In this document: in pieces, positions 44,055 through 57,209 of the stretch
Position numbering within the stretch: position 1 is the first letter of the stretch
Layout: each line of letters starts with the position of its first letter
Assembly: GCA_025667525.1 (NCBI GenBank)
Contig: CM046875.1
Coordinates: 206,642,271 to 206,706,270, forward strand
Direction: 5' to 3'
Length of the DNA stretch: 64,000 nucleotides
Origin: Glebionis coronaria
Lineage: Eukaryota; Streptophyta; Magnoliopsida; Asterales; Asteraceae
The notes under the pieces: generated by a model
Seen by the model: the letters and a program-made list of their open reading frames with translations, nothing else
Databases searched by the model: none
What the model was told of the DNA's origin: nothing
Translations under genes and position numbers: made by a program

Positions 44055-45657
44055 ACTATCCCTTATTAATTTAAGGGGGAGCATTAACATGTTCTATGGC
44101 CACACATCGATTTCATTTTTACCCAAAGACCGGTTAATCCATTCAATATCCCAAATATTAATGGTTAACATTTTGGATAAGGGGAGAAAATGGGATTAAG
44201 GAGACTTAAATGATACTTGGCTAAAAATGAAAAAGACTTAACGATTATCCAACTTAAGATGTGTAAAGCACGTGTTAAGGGGGAGCGTTTTTGATGAACA
44301 AAACACCTAAGGTACAAAACTTTTGATTTCAATATCACAAGTACCTTAAGTGATTTTCAATGATTTTTCATGGTGGCTATACTTTCCCAAAACACGCTTA
44401 ATTCACGACGAATGTGGTGACAAAAGGGTGGTAGGAATAGGTTTAGTCCAATGATTCATCAGAGCCGATGGAATCTTCCCAAGGACAATTCCCTAGATAG
44501 AATTAGAAGTCCTAGGAAAGTTGGAGAAAGATTGTGAACGTAGCTGAATGCCGACCAAGTACTTAAGCTAGCACTGGAACAATCACAACAAGGTGCTAGT
44601 TATGACGTATTGGTAAGCATTGAAGGGGTTAAAGAATGAAAAAGAATTGTAAAGATAAAGGGTGTAAAGAAAGAAGCCCTCCTTACAACTTTAGGCAGAG
44701 TCAATACATATGCTATTGAGATCATTTTTGTTAATGATTCTCGATATTGAAGAAAGACATCATGGACCCAGTGATGCAATGCACAACCCTTCCCAGCTAA
44801 CTCAAATATCTCTCAAAAGGTATTTGTTTTAATCACACGGAGATCAACACGTTATCTATTGGTTTATTCACTCTGAATAGACTGATATTGAAAAGGTGGC
44901 ACTCCTCCCCAGCCATCGCTCACTAAATCAAAACGCACTATCGAGTCTAGAGCCACGAGATCATCAAAAGTCTCATTAGGACACTTTCCATTTATTCCTT
45001 GCTTTCTCACACACTGTGAAAAGTAAGAGATTTTTATGAGTCCTACGCAGTATTCTTGTAATATTGCCAGAACATCCGAGTAATACGCAAGTATTACAAT
45101 GAAGATGGAAATCCTGTTTGAGCCAACATCAAACAAGCTCATGGTAGGTTACACGTGCGGTTCTTTTAGAACCAATCTTGTGAAAAACTGGAAAGAAACA
45201 GTAGTTTAATTCAGCCTCTACGCATTATCATATGATCTTGCCAGAACACTCAGAGTGACTCTTTATTGATCACAGTGACGAGTGGAAATCCTTCTAGTGT
45301 TAACATCAAACAACACTTGGTAGGTGACGTGCAAGATTCTTTATGAATTAAGCTCGTGATAACTGGAAAGCAACGATGGTGAAAATCTTAATTGAAATTC
45401 ACTTGTTCCAGGTTTCATGAATTGACGGCTTCAATCATAAGGATTTTTAATCCAAATGATTCACTCTTTATGTTCGCAGTCAGCTTTGGACGGTCGAATA
45501 AAGAGAACGGGTTTACCCGCGAAATCCTGTCAGGAAGTTACTTAATTGAAACTATCCGTCACGGGTACGATATCTAATATCGTCCAACGGTCTTCACCGA
45601 CCGGAGGTAAAATGCTACCGAATTAGAATAAAATGTCAAAGCCATTTTATTCGTGTC

Positions 45658-45773
45658 GTTGCTGTGTACCTGTTGAAGACGGTGGCGTTGCTGTGTACCT
45701 GTTGAAGACGGTGGCGTTGCTGTGTACTAGTTGAAGACGGTGGTGTTGCGGTGTACCAGTTGAAGTCGTTCCC
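45658..45773 (+). repeat. 29-bp tandem repeat, four units
   Basis: Units start at 45658, 45687, 45716 and 45745 (GTTGCTGTGTACCTGTTGAA...). Body A has one unit near 12975, so the expansion is specific to this copy. Confidence 0.9.
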
Positions 45774-46099
45774 ACATGCTTATGTTTTTCTGCATCAAAG
45801 TTCAGCAAAAATTCAAGAAAGTACAAAATGAAGTCTTCCGTTGTACCAAACTCTGAAGCTTTCGAGAATTTAACAAAAGACATAAGTGTGTGGAACATGG
45901 AGTCACGAGGAGGCAAGATTCCCAAAAAGGAAAAGATCGCACGTGATTGGTCAAAAGAACAATGCTCTCAATCCAAAGCCTAAAAGATCAAATCAACATA
46001 TTCACAACAAAAAGAAAGAAGAAAAGACTACGAGCTGAAGAACGAAGACTTAGTATAGTATGCTAGGTTTAGAACTTTGTAAACGTGGAGTGACCTCCC

Positions 46100-46109
46100 T
46101 TAGGGGGAG
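46100..46109 (+). other. Polypurine tract of the composite
   Basis: TTAGGGGGAG, two bases before the 3' LTR start at 46112. It would prime plus-strand DNA synthesis. Confidence 0.85.
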
Positions 46110-46111
46110 AT

Positions 46112-46434
46112 TGTTAGAAATACGTTTTTAACGTATATTAGAAGTATCGGTCACTCCACAATATTATTTATGTTGTAATAGCTCGTAGTTAATGTTGCTT
46201 ATTAAGTTAAGTAAGAAACCGACCCATGGGCTTGTCATGGGTCGGCCCAAGCCCAAATAGTAGCCTTGGATATAAATACCCCTTTCCACCATGGAAAGGG
46301 GTTGGTTGTTGACATTCCATATTTTCATTTGAATAAAATACACATAGTTTCTCTCTCACTTTCTCTCACTAGTTTCTCTCTCTCTAGGAATCTTCAACCC
46401 ACTTCATAGATTCATAGGTTATCAAGATTCTACA
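46112..46434 (+). repeat. 3' LTR of the copia composite (323 bp)
   Basis: Matches 4848-5168, ends GATTCTACA and is followed by TSD ATCGC (46435-46439). TATAAATA is at 46271-46278 and its hairpin at 46279-46301. Confidence 0.95.
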
Positions 46435-46439
46435 ATCGC

Positions 46440-47219
46440 GAGCTCAACAAGATTACAATTCGGAATAGATATCCACTGCCACGCATTGACGATCTGTTTG
46501 ACCAACTCCAAGGGGCCAAACACTTCTCCAAGATTGACCTTAGGTCAGGCTATCATCAGCTACGGGTCAAGTAGCAGGACATCGCTAAGACTGCCTTTCG
46601 TACCCGTTATGGCCACTACGAGTTTGTAGTTATGCCATTTGGCCTGACAAATGCTCCAACAGTGTTCATGGATTTGATGAATAGAATCTTCCATGAATTT
46701 CTGGACAAGTTCGTCATTATCTTCATCGATGACATCCTGATTTTCTCAAAGTCCAAGGAGGAACACAAAGACCATCTTTGTACAGTACAACAGATTTTTC
46801 GCCAGAAGCAGCTGTATGCTAAATTCTCCAAGTGTGAGTTCTGGTTAGACAAGGTGGCATTCTTAGGTCACATTGTATCAGCAGAAGGAATCACTATGGA
46901 TCCAGCAAAGGTTAAGGCCATTACTAAGTGGCCAAGGCCGACATCAGCGACGGAAGTCCGCAGTTTCTTAGACTTAGCTGGCTATTACCGTAGGTTCGTG
47001 GAGAACTTTTCCCGCCTAGCACTACCATTGACCAAACTGATGCGGAAAGGGGAGAAATTCGTCTGGACTGAAGATCGAGAGAAGAGCTTTGAAGACCTAA
47101 AGCAAAAGCTAGTATCTGCACCTATTCTTACTCTACCATCTGGTACGGGTGGATTTCAAATCTACAGCGATGCATGGGGAAGGGACTTGGCTGTGTTCTC
47201 ATGCAACATGGGAAAGTGA
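46440..47219 (+). pseudogene. pol: E1 reverse transcriptase and start of RNase H
   Basis: Resumes the RT frame broken at 4847: [19 protein letters not shown], then [16 protein letters not shown] lies at 46572-46574 and the frame continues with [10 protein letters not shown] and M-P-F-G-L-T-N-A-P. The active-site box is F-I-D-D at 46722-46733. The connection domain ([11 protein letters not shown]) and RNase H start (I-Y-S-D-A) follow. A one-base loss near 47175-47185 shifts the frame into the next piece. Confidence 0.93.
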
Positions 47220-47995
47220 TCGCGTACACTTCACGGCAGCTTAAGCCTTATGAAGAAAATTACCCCACGCATGACCTGGAACTTTCTGCAGTCGTGTTTG
47301 CATTGAAAATATGGAGGCACTACTTATATGGAGAATCATGTGACATTTCCACGGACCACAAGAGCTTGAAGTATATCTTCACTCAGCGTGAATTGAACAT
47401 GAGGCAGAGGAGATGGTTAGAGCTGTTGAAGGATTATGACATTAATCTACAGTATCATCCCGGAAAGGCAAATGTAGTAGAAGATGCTCTTAGCAGGAAG
47501 TCCGGAATGATCAACGGCATTAGAATCGAAGAGGAAATCATAAGAGACTTGGAGCGACTAGACATCGAGTACATGGTACGTGGACAACACGGTTACTGGG
47601 CTAATCTTAGAGTAGAACCCGAGTTACTATCTAAGATCAAGGAAGCTCAGAAGGATGACGGAGAAATCTGGGCGATAGTACAGAATTTGGAGAAGCAGAC
47701 AGAATTCAGAGTAGATGTAGATGGTATCGTATGGTAGGGCACGAGACTTTGTGTTCCTGGTGACCAAGAACTCCGGGAAGCTTTGTTAGCTGAAGCTCAT
47801 AGCTCCTCATTCTCTATACATCCTGGTTCGACTAAGATGTACCATGACATCAAGCAGTACTTTTGGTGGAGTGATATGGAACAAGATGTGGCCACTTACG
47901 TCTCCAAATGTCTTACCTGCCAGCAGGTTAAGATCGAGCATCAGCGATCTGGCGGTCTCCTTCAACCGTTAGACATTCAGAGTGGAAGTGGGACA
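47174..47995 (+). pseudogene. pol: E1 RNase H and integrase zinc domain
   Basis: The second frame reads [22 protein letters not shown], then E-L-S-A-V-V-F-A-L and [11 protein letters not shown] (RNase H). A TAG at 47735-47737 follows V-W, and the same frame continues with the integrase H-H-C-C region (E-A-H-S-S ... C-L-T-C-Q-Q-V-K). Another frame change near 47990 precedes the catalytic core. Confidence 0.9.
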
Positions 47996-48003
47996 AAATC
48001 ACC

Positions 48004-48234
48004 ATGGATTTTGTTACTGGTCTTTCGCCTACCAAGAGGAAGCACGATGCAATTTGGGTTATCGTTGATCGACTTACCAAATCAGCTCATTTCTTACCGA
48101 TCCGCAAGGAAGATCCGGTAAGTAAACTCGCAGATACGTACAGAAGAGAGATCATGAGACTCCACGGTGCACCATCCAGCATCGTCTCAGACAGAGATCC
48201 TCGATTCACTTCGCGCTTTTGGAAAAGTCTGTAG
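48004..48234 (+). pseudogene. pol: E1 integrase catalytic core, first part
   Basis: M-D-F-V-T-G-L (first catalytic Asp), I-W-V-I-V-D-R-L-T-K-S-A-H-F-L-P, and S-D-R-D-P-R-F-T-S-R-F-W (second Asp). It ends at TAG 48232 where a further frame change occurs; the core continues from about 48219 in another frame. Confidence 0.9.
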
Positions 48235-49043
48235 AAAGCTTGGGTACACAACTTAAGCTTAGCACGACTTTTCATCCTCAAACGGACGGACAGTCGGAGC
48301 GAACCATTCAGACATTGGAAGATATGCTGAGGTCATGTGCGTTGGAATGGACGGGTGATTGGGACGATTACAAATGTTTGGTGGAATTTGCATATAACAA
48401 CAGTTGGCACGCAAGTATCAAGTGTGCTCCATTTGAGATGTTGTATGGCAGAAAGTGTCGCGCCCCAATCTGCTGGGATCAGGTTGGTGAGCGAACACTT
48501 GAAGGACCGGAAAACATAGAGATGACCAATGAGAAGATCGCAGTAGCTAAGCAGAAAATTCAGGAAGCACGGTCACGTCAGAAGAGTTACGCCGATAAGC
48601 ATCGTAGGGACATACACTTTAACTTAGGAGATCACGTCTTCCATAAGATTTCGCCGGCACGTGGTGTTAGACGCTTCGGGATTAAAGGGAAGCTCAGTCC
48701 TCGTTTCATCGGACCGTTTGATATCATTGAACGAGTCGGTGAAGTATCTTACCGATTGGCGTTACCTCTGCAGCTTTCGCATGTGCACAATGTGTTTCAT
48801 GTGTCCTTACTCAGAGGGTACCAGTATCATCCCCTTCACATGGTTCAGTATCCACTGGAACAGATACGTGAAGATCTCACTTTTATAGAAGAACCCGAAC
48901 GAGTTCTTGATAGACAAGAACGAGTCATGAGAAAGAAGACGATTCCATTCGTCAAAATCCTATGGAGGGATCATACCGAGCGGGAAGCCACTTGGTAAAC
49001 AGAGGAGTCTATCCGGGCTTCTTACCCTCATTTCATATTTTGA
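48219..49043 (+). pseudogene. pol: E1 integrase C-terminal half and chromodomain-like tail
   Basis: Contains H-P-Q-T-D-G-Q-S-E-R (catalytic Glu), the A-Y-N-N-S-W-H and F-E-M-L-Y-G-R-K-C-R motifs, the K-L-S-P-R-F-I-G-P-F region, and H-N-V-F-H-V-S-L-L. The tail V-L-D-R ... V-K-I-L-W-R-D-H-T-E-R-E-A-T-W resembles the C-terminal chromodomain of chromoviruses, thought to direct integration to marked chromatin. A TAA at 48996-48998 cuts the tail; the frame goes on to a TGA at 49041. Confidence 0.92.
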
Positions 49044-49105
49044 ATTCGGGTATGTTCTTCTTTTCTAGTTTACTTTATCTATAATTCGGGGACGAATTAT
49101 TCTTT

Positions 49106-49118
49106 TTAGGGGGGAGAG
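49106..49118 (+). other. Polypurine tract of E1
   Basis: TTAGGGGGGAGAG, one base before the LTR start TGTAAAACCC at 49120. Confidence 0.85.
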
Positions 49119-49917
49119 TTGTAAAACCCGTATGCTTTTACCATGAATAGTACCCTTAAGATCGTACGTACTAGATTTAAACTTTCCTAATATAGCATGA
49201 TTACGATTACGTGTTAGGATTTTACGTATTACGTACGCGTTAGAACACGATAAGTATTTACTACGCACGAGCACGTAATAATTATTTGACAATAATTAAT
49301 CACGAACATGCGATCATGAAATCATGAACGTAATTAAAACACGAACTATTATTAACTACGTATATATATTTATTATGAGCGTAATTAAATATATTAGATC
49401 ACGATATTTACGTAAGGAGAACACTTAAAACGCGAACATAAATAATCACGAACGTATAACTTAACATCAAGACACGGAAAAAGGTACGGGTACCCCAAGT
49501 GGGGCCCCCTACCCGCGGCTACAAAGGACAAATGGGACAAGCCCATTTGTAATTTTTACTAAAGGGCTTAAATGATTTTTACACTACTCATTTTTACATT
49601 TACAAAAGATTTTAGCAAAAACCTAAAACCCTCCTCTCTTCTTTCTTTTTGGCCGCCACCCTAAAAACACCATAAGGAGGTGTTTGTTGATCTTTGATCT
49701 TGGAATATTAGTTGGTGATCGTGTTTGTTCTTCGTCCTTTTGATCCACGAATTCGGTAAATACTTTTTAAACCTTTTTCTTTTGATTTGATCGTTTATAA
49801 ATCAAGAACATGTTATGTTTTTTACAAAAACCTAATTAAAATCAGGGATCTAACATAAATTGAGGTTTAATAAAATCAAAAGTATGGTTTTAAGGGGTGT
49901 TTGTTTTGGCCGCAGCC

Positions 49918-50043
49918 TACACCGAACCCGAAGGGGGTTTCAGTTTGCCATCCGACCACCACCGAGACCATATGGTCCCGGTTGGTTGGTGTGGGTCCCA
50001 CGGCAGTATCAAGACAAGGGGTACCCCGATTTGGTTCGGTGTA
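49918..50043. repeat. Imperfect 126-bp inverted repeat in the E1 LTR
   Basis: Perfect 11-bp ends TACACCGAACC (49918-49928) and GGTTCGGTGTA (50033-50043). A 12-bp palindrome GACCATATGGTC (49966-49977) lies near the centre. It is GC-richer than its surroundings. Confidence 0.8.
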
Positions 50044-50520
50044 CGGTGTCGATTTCATGTCCGGTTCATGGTTTTTAGTCTAGATCCGGTTCATGGTGTA
50101 TGTTTAGTTTTTATGTTTTATAATCTTATGTTAAACATTAAATTAATAAAATGACATGATTAATTTAATAACATGACTTAGGTTATTTTAATTATTAATA
50201 ATCATGAAATTAATTAACCTAAGTATTTTATATTTTAGACTTATAATTAATTAATTATTTAAAAACCATGATTATAATTAATTAATTAACATGACTTAGG
50301 TTATATTATTAATAAATAATAATACATGTTTTAACCTAAGTATTTAACTTTATTTAATTAAATCATGTTATACTTTAATTAAATATTTTAACCTATAGTT
50401 TAATTTAATTACATGAAATAATTATTAAACTATACCTTATATCATATGACTTAGAAAATAATCATGAAAACACTTAGGCTTGTATACTTAGCTTATTTAA
50501 CCAGCTTATTTCTAATTATG

Positions 50521-50826
50521 GAAACTTTCTATTTTTAGAAACTTAATTAAATAAGGCAGATAATCTATTTATGGAAACCTTCTATTTTTAGAAACTTATT
50601 TATTTCAGGCAGCTAATCTATTTTTGGAAACTTATTTAATTAAGGTAGCTGATCTATTTATGGAAACTTTCTATTTTTAGAAACTTATCTATTTTAAGCA
50701 GTAATTCTGTTTTTGGAAACTTTCTATTTTTGGAAACTTTCTATTTTTGGAAACTTTCTATTTTTAGTAACTTTCTATTTTTGGAAACTTTCTATTTTAG
50801 GAAACCTGCTATTTTTGGAAAGTTAC
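50521..50826 (+). repeat. 17-bp tandem repeats in the E1 LTR
   Basis: Units of CTATTTTTGGAAACTTT, tight at 50705-50820 and looser before (with AGCAGNTAAT spacers). Confidence 0.85.
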
Positions 50827-51202
50827 TTATTATTACACAGTAAGTATAATAATACATGAAATACCAGAAATACTTAATCAGATTAAACAAATTATAAGAT
50901 AAACACGGTTTAAGGCTATAAACAGTAAAACATGGTATGAACATATAAAATAAGCTAAGACATGACATAAAACCAGCTACGCATTTAGTAAGCAGATACT
51001 TATTCATGTATGTATTTATGTAGCAATAGTGATACGGAAGTAGGATTTTCTCTCAGTTCATCTTCTTCGTTCACTGGACATAAGGTACAGATTCCCGTCC
51101 TTTCAGTATGGACATTCTTTCCTTATTAGGATTCCCCGTATGCAGCCAAATGTTTTCCCGTAGTATAAGTTACGTGTTTGATTGCTTATGTTTAATTAAG
51201 AA

Positions 51203-54200
51203 TGTAACACCCCCAAATTTACACAATTCAATATAGCGGAAGACTCGTTGGTGTTACGGGATAGCACATTACTCACATCATAGACAACGCATAGAAATCA
51301 CGTCGTTTATTAATAAAGCATTTCCATTCATAATTATCAAAGTTACCTAGGTCCCAAGTCATTGTATTTCATACAGGTTTTACAAAACATTTGAATGGAA
51401 ATTATTGTTTAAGTGCGGGCCATGAATTCTTGTTGTCTTCCCGAGAATTACCTTCAAGTACCTGAGATAAAACATGTTAAAAGAAAAGGTCAGCGATAAC
51501 GCCGAGTGAATTCATAGAGTTTAATAAATTCCATCATATAACTTTGGTATAAAATTATTACCAAAAATCATTTCGTACAAATCATTGTAATAGGCCATAA
51601 AATAGCCAAAGTCATTTTTATACAAATCCTTATCGAAAATCATAATATAGGCATTTGCCTTAAAAATCATTATACGAGCCAATGTCGTAAAAACATCATA
51701 CAATACGTTTTATAACGTTGTATGGAGTTAAATAAAAATCATTATATGATTATGGTTATGAAAACCAAAACACGAACATAATATCAATAGTAAGACCCCG
51801 TATTGCTAGTCAGGCAATATATCGTAATTTAATGCTTAAAGCAGTATTTCGTTAATTGGATTATTATAAGCCGCATGACATTGTTACCTTACTATCACAA
51901 CAACGGGTAGCTAACCCGATACTCAATTTGCCCATCTAAATTAGCGTGTCGTCACAAAGGTCACGCTATGGAAATCTTCTCATACATAAATTCGCTTACC
52001 AATCTATGTGGCACGACGGGGATCAACCGTCAAGGCGCGAACTGGGGTGATCGTCCCCAAATAGTACTATTATATGCATAAGCGTCTACCAAATCCCGGT
52101 AGTTCACAATTCATGCTAATGGGACTTTTAGTGACATAACCTAACTTTAATAATCTATTTCATTTCATCTATCGGGTCATTTAATCATTCATCGGGTCAT
52201 ACAATCATTCGGGTCCAAATCAATAAACAAACAATCGGGACAGCTAGTGTCCTATTTCATAAAAACAACATGTTATCTCCCTCGCGGGTTTAGAAAACAT
52301 TTCATAAAGACATTTAAAAGAGTGCGAGACTATGAACTCACGTTGATGTGGGAAGGTGGGTTATCGGCAATTCGGACGTACGATACGTGCTTCAATCACG
52401 GAAACCTAGACAAATAATACTCGTCTTAGACTTTTGTCCAATGACTTTATAATAATAACAATTATGTATACATATGATGATTTTATATATATGATGATCA
52501 AGTGGGTTTACATATTCTCTTTTACTCATTTTAGTGTTTACGTATTGGTAACTTCTTACTAGTTTACTAGTTTTACCTATTTACGTGTTTTAGGTCCAAT
52601 AAGCCTATTATAAGTCCATCAACTTGTATTAATCCATTTTATACTTGTATTATCAGTATTTATACTTTAAATGTTGGGCCTAAATGGGTTAAGCCCAATA
52701 AATAAGTTTATAAGTGTTCTAGCCCATTTTGTTGTACTATTAGTCCAATAACGTTAACTTAGTCCGTTAATGTCCGTATGTTATATAGTTCGGGTTTTAT
52801 CGATTTTTACTTGTTATATATGTTTATATATCAGTATATGAGTTTTTAAAAGTTTACATTAGACGGGTCCAACCGTCTAAGTTTTATTTAACAAAAACGT
52901 TAATCTTACGGTAATAGCCGAAAAAGTCGTAAAAATCATGTTTATAGTTTTATAACTTATAAAACTTATCAAACTACCATTTTTATAAAATGTCCATTTA
53001 TTTATCCTTATACATATTTATATAAATGTATTATATAAGTTAGTGGGTTTTAATTCACATTTTATACTATTTTTATTTGAGTGCTTATAATACTATTATA
53101 CTTTAATTTCCAAAATCTGATTTTTACTTTCATGTTCACCAAAACAGCCATATCTAGAGTTATATATGGAGATAGAAGCTCAAATTTTTATGACATAAAC
53201 TACATGATATGTGCTCCATTTAACTCTCCTATAGCTACTGTTGAATCAGCGTCTAAGTATTTTCTAAAAATCGTCAAAAACAGTGAACTCAGATTTGTAC
53301 TCTAAACTTGTTTTGATTATATCTCACTCATTATAATGATTCCATTGCATGGCCAACTCTCACATGTGTACAAGACATATTACTTACTGTATATACTTTA
53401 ATCTATGCCATGGTTCTTTACTGTTTTATATGTTCATGACATGGTTCTTTACTGTTTTATACAGCCATCATTTTAAGCATGATTTTATCCTTTTTACATA
53501 TAGTTTTTCACCTTTTTACCAATGATTATCAACACCAAATCCCCACATAATATTTTTATCATCATATAATCATCATATAAATATACAATAGGAAAGAAAA
53601 TACATGATTACATAATCAAAATAACAAGAGAATGGGAATAACAATCTTTATACCACCAAAGTGATGAAATGATGAGTTTTTGGATGAACAAGACATGGTT
53701 TTGGGTAACTAATCTTATGAGATATCAACACCACTTCTAGGATCACCATGTATTTGTAGATTCCTCCAAAAATCAGCCCTTGTTCTTCATGAAAACTCCT
53801 TGAGAAATCAGCCCCAAACTCCCTTGAAAACTCCTTTTTACATGTTAAGATCACCTCCAATCTTCATCTTTTCAAAGGGTTATCAACATATGTTGAATAT
53901 AGATGAAGTTTATGGTTAAATTGATGATGATGATGGGTGATTTGGGGTGGTGTTTGGACGTTCACCATGATAGAGGAAAGATGAGAGGGTGGTTTGCATG
54001 TGGTGTGTGTGAAAAATGGTTTGTAGCTAGTAGTTTTGATGTGGTGAAGTGGTTTGTAAGCAAGCTAAGGACAAGTGTCCTTAGTTAGCTTATTAAGTTG
54101 ACACCAAGGTGTTTGTATGGCTTATCTTGGCTGGTTATAAGTGGGGGTGGGACAAGTGTCCCACTTGTCTCATCTCCACTAATTTACGGGTACTCCTCGA

Positions 54201-54678
54201 TTCTAGTTTCCTCGATTTGCGTGCCCTCGGGTCGTTTTACGAAAAATGTTTTTATAAATTATGATCAATCGCACAAAACGAATCTAATAAAAATTGTCTC
54301 ATAAAAAACGGAGTTCAAAAACGTAAATACGTAATCCTAAGGTTTCCGGTTTAGTCGTACAGGACGTTAAATTATTCACGTAAGTCCTAATCTCTTCTCG
54401 TAAATTTGTGAGTTTATGAACCAACTCAAAATTAAAATTTCAAAATAATATTCACGGATAAATTTATTTCCTGAAATGTCGGATTGTCACCAAAACGGTG
54501 TATGTTAACGTAAGCACGTAACGTTGAATCCTCCGGTTTAGACGTAGTCGATACTACTTCAAGACGTAAATCCAAATTTCTTTCCAGAAATAAGTGAGTT
54601 CATATTATAACATTAAAATAATGTTTTCAAATAAATATTGAGAATAAAATATCAATCATAAATTGACGGATTGTCATA
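51203..54678 (-). repeat. 3' LTR of element F (left copy, 3476 bp)
   Basis: TGTAACACCCCCAAATTTAC at the start; the end reads GTCATA where the other copy has GTCACA. Short ORFs here (e.g. 53081-53305, 53648-53860) recur in the right LTR with no domain and are not called genes. Confidence 0.9.
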
Positions 54679-55559
54679 GCATTTACCCCTAAACATGATC
54701 TTTGTCCTCAAAGATCATCTTACTACTCGCTTCTTATAGAGTTAAAGCCATGCGGGTATTTCCTCCACATTCGGTCTTTTCTCACAAGTGTAATTCATTA
54801 CAATACGCAAGTTTTATCAAACATAACTACAGGAATAAGATCAGGCTTAATGTTGACTTACTTTCTCTATCCATGATGTTCACGGGTTTCTGATGAATGC
54901 AACTTTTCGCCGATCTAAACTTTATCAAGAAGAATTCAGATTTTCATTTGATAGACATTTATCAAGTTCGATATACGAAACATAATTCACGCAGCTCTAG
55001 AAGTCCTAGGGTAGATCCAGCTTATATGCCTTTCAAATCAATCCTTTTACATCATCTCTATGGTCCCATACAACGGGGACTTATATCCCGTGATCTTTCA
55101 GATCATCGATTCATTTTTCCATAGTTAAAATTTTTGGCATAACTTCGCTACCCATCTGGCACTTCAAGATCTACATTTCATATTCACATAACCTCCTGCC
55201 CACTACCGGCAGTCAATAATCAGATCCTAATTTCAACAATCATTTCAGGTTTCATAGGTCGGGTATTCTGTAAGGTTAGGTTTGCCATCATAGAAAACCT
55301 TAAACCTAAAAGACATGTCCAACTCACAATGGGTGTATGTCGGGTGTCTTCATCCCAACTCCTGCTTACAGATGCTCTCATATTTAGATCCTAACAAGAT
55401 TCGATCTCGATCCTAATACGATAATTATCATTGATAATCTCTCCAAAGGAAAGCGATTATACGGTTCATTACCAAAGGTCAATCATTCAAGCATAAAACA
55501 ACACTTATAGTATTTTGTATCGTTACTTTACCTCGTCCCTTCGATTGGGGTGGTACACA

Positions 55560-55801
55560 ACACTCTCATCAAGATTCGTTCTCAATGACTTCTGAGCAAA
55601 TTCTCTAGAAATTCAATGCGAAGTGAGGGTCTTGATAGAGATGATCGATACAGGTACACCATGTTTACACAACTCCTTTAAATACAAAAGAGTCAAATTC
55701 TTCATCAAGAATCTATCATTAACAGGAATGATATTAGCAGATTTGGTCAGTCTGTCGACGATGACCCAAATCGAATCAAATTCAGATGATGACCTTTGCA
55801 A
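55560..55801 (-). pseudogene. pol: Integrase core remnant of element F
   Basis: The minus-strand frame reads I-W-V-I-V-D-R-L-T-K-S-A-N-I-I-P-V, then L-Y-L-K-E-L-C-K-H-G-V-P-V-S-I-I-S. This is the gypsy integrase core start with the usual D-R-D lost. The neighbouring sequence is frameshifted. Confidence 0.82.
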
Positions 55802-56769
55802 TAGCTAGACGTTTACTAATGTATGAGGCGGTGTATGCCTTCATAATTTGCCATCAGTACAACTTCTTCTGATAATGATACATTAAATCAGAAATGACAA
55901 GAATAGAATACTTATACTTACAAGATTCCAACATGACTAAATCTCACAAACATCATATTTAGGCAACCACAAGTGGTCTTTTATACATTTAACGTCATCG
56001 GCTCCTCAATTCTAATGGTTCATATTAGCCGCGAACCCCTTTTATTATTTATATTTTACAAGCATCAACTATTTTTAAATTGTTCGGCAATTTATTTTGT
56101 ACCATCATTACTAAGGAACACATCCTAATTGGTTCTTTATACTTTTTACATAATGCGTCGATATCTAAATTCACCTCTCCTGATGATATAATTTTCATGT
56201 CCACAATTCACTCAGATATTCTTTCTTCATATTTTCTAAGTTTTAATTTCTTCTCAACTATCATTTTTATCCGTTTTACTCAATCCGACGTCTAAAGCGT
56301 CGATAATTATTACAATTAATTAAATAATAAGTATTAAATTTTTATAAAACGTAAACGTAAAAATTTTAAATTTCTTAGTTCGACCAATTATATAAAAGTG
56401 TTCAAAATAAATTTGAATTTAATTAACAAGATTTTTGTTGATTTATCGAAATTAATTAAAATAATTAATGAGATCCGTAAATGTTTGAAAAATCTTTGTT
56501 TATACTTTGGTCAAAAATTTTCTTAGTTGAAAAGCAAAAAGTGTCGTTTCAAATTTCAAGTCATGGTTTAAATGGTTTCCTCAATCCCTCTTAGGTTGTC
56601 TTGAGGTATACACAAACATTCACCCCTAAACAGGAGTTTAGTTAAAAGTGTTGGGCATAAGGAAATAATCCCTTAAAAATTTCTTTGATAAAACATTTGT
56701 CAAAACACATTTGCACTTTCTTTTTAGTATAACTCAAAGTCTTAAATGACTTCTAATTTTTGAAGAGTC

Positions 56770-56990
<221 letters not shown>

Positions 56991-57209
56991 TACCATCATT
57001 AATCAAACGGTCCTTTTATGTAAAGGATTAAGCCTTAATTCACATGTTAAATACTCAAGGTAGAGGTTTTTATTGTTCGGCCAATTCAGGGCAATCTATA
57101 ATTAATTATTAGCTTCTTCTTATTCTTATAAACAAACAAATGGTCCTTAATGACCACGAGCATGAATTTTTCAAATTACAGCCTACACACGTGATTCACC
57201 AAATTTATA

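Larger units (their letters stand above)
41945..46111 (+). other. 3' non-coding domain of copia body C
   Basis: 4.2 kb after pol: an A-rich tract (42000-42115), hairpin cluster (42130-42366), TTCCG array (42808-43637), a 58-codon ORF (43765-43941), stem-loop S1 (43972-44054), and PPT-like motifs (42560, 44073, 44179, 44277). A 1.7 kb block homologous to 11581-13290 follows (44371-46090), with a PPT at 46100-46109. Confidence 0.75.
4848..46434 (+). mobile_element. Composite Ty1/copia element (bodies A and C) with matching outer LTRs
   Basis: Outer LTRs 4848-5168 and 46112-46434 differ at only a few positions I can see and are flanked by ATCGC. Inside are two copia bodies in the same orientation: A (gag-like only) and C (gag-pol). 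They are separated by PPT-LTR junctions at 13296-13438 and by an LTR of a related but different family (ending at 18759). Two later insertions (B 13439-18438, D 27423-41575) account for about 19.2 kb, leaving about 22.4 kb. The body C gag and linker suggest the SIRE/Maximus side of copia, but this is an inference. Confidence 0.8.
49120..51202 (+). repeat. E1 3' LTR, first part (before insertion of F)
   Basis: Starts TGTAAAACCCG. Contents: ACG/CGT-rich short motifs (49150-49480), a GC-rich stretch (49480-49520), an inverted repeat with central palindrome (49918-50043), AATTA-rich DNA, and 17-bp tandem repeats (50521-50826). The 51198-51202 AAGAA is the TSD of F. No gene was seen; overlapping ORFs near 49860-50154 are products of the inverted repeat. 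Confidence 0.85.

Noticed and set aside
45647..45925. 92-codon minus-strand ORF rich in Thr/His
   Set aside because: Product of the 29-bp tandem repeat at 45658-45773, which body A lacks.
49860..50154. Overlapping ORFs on both strands in the E1 LTR
   Set aside because: Explained by the inverted repeat at 49918-50043, which mirrors one frame on the other strand.
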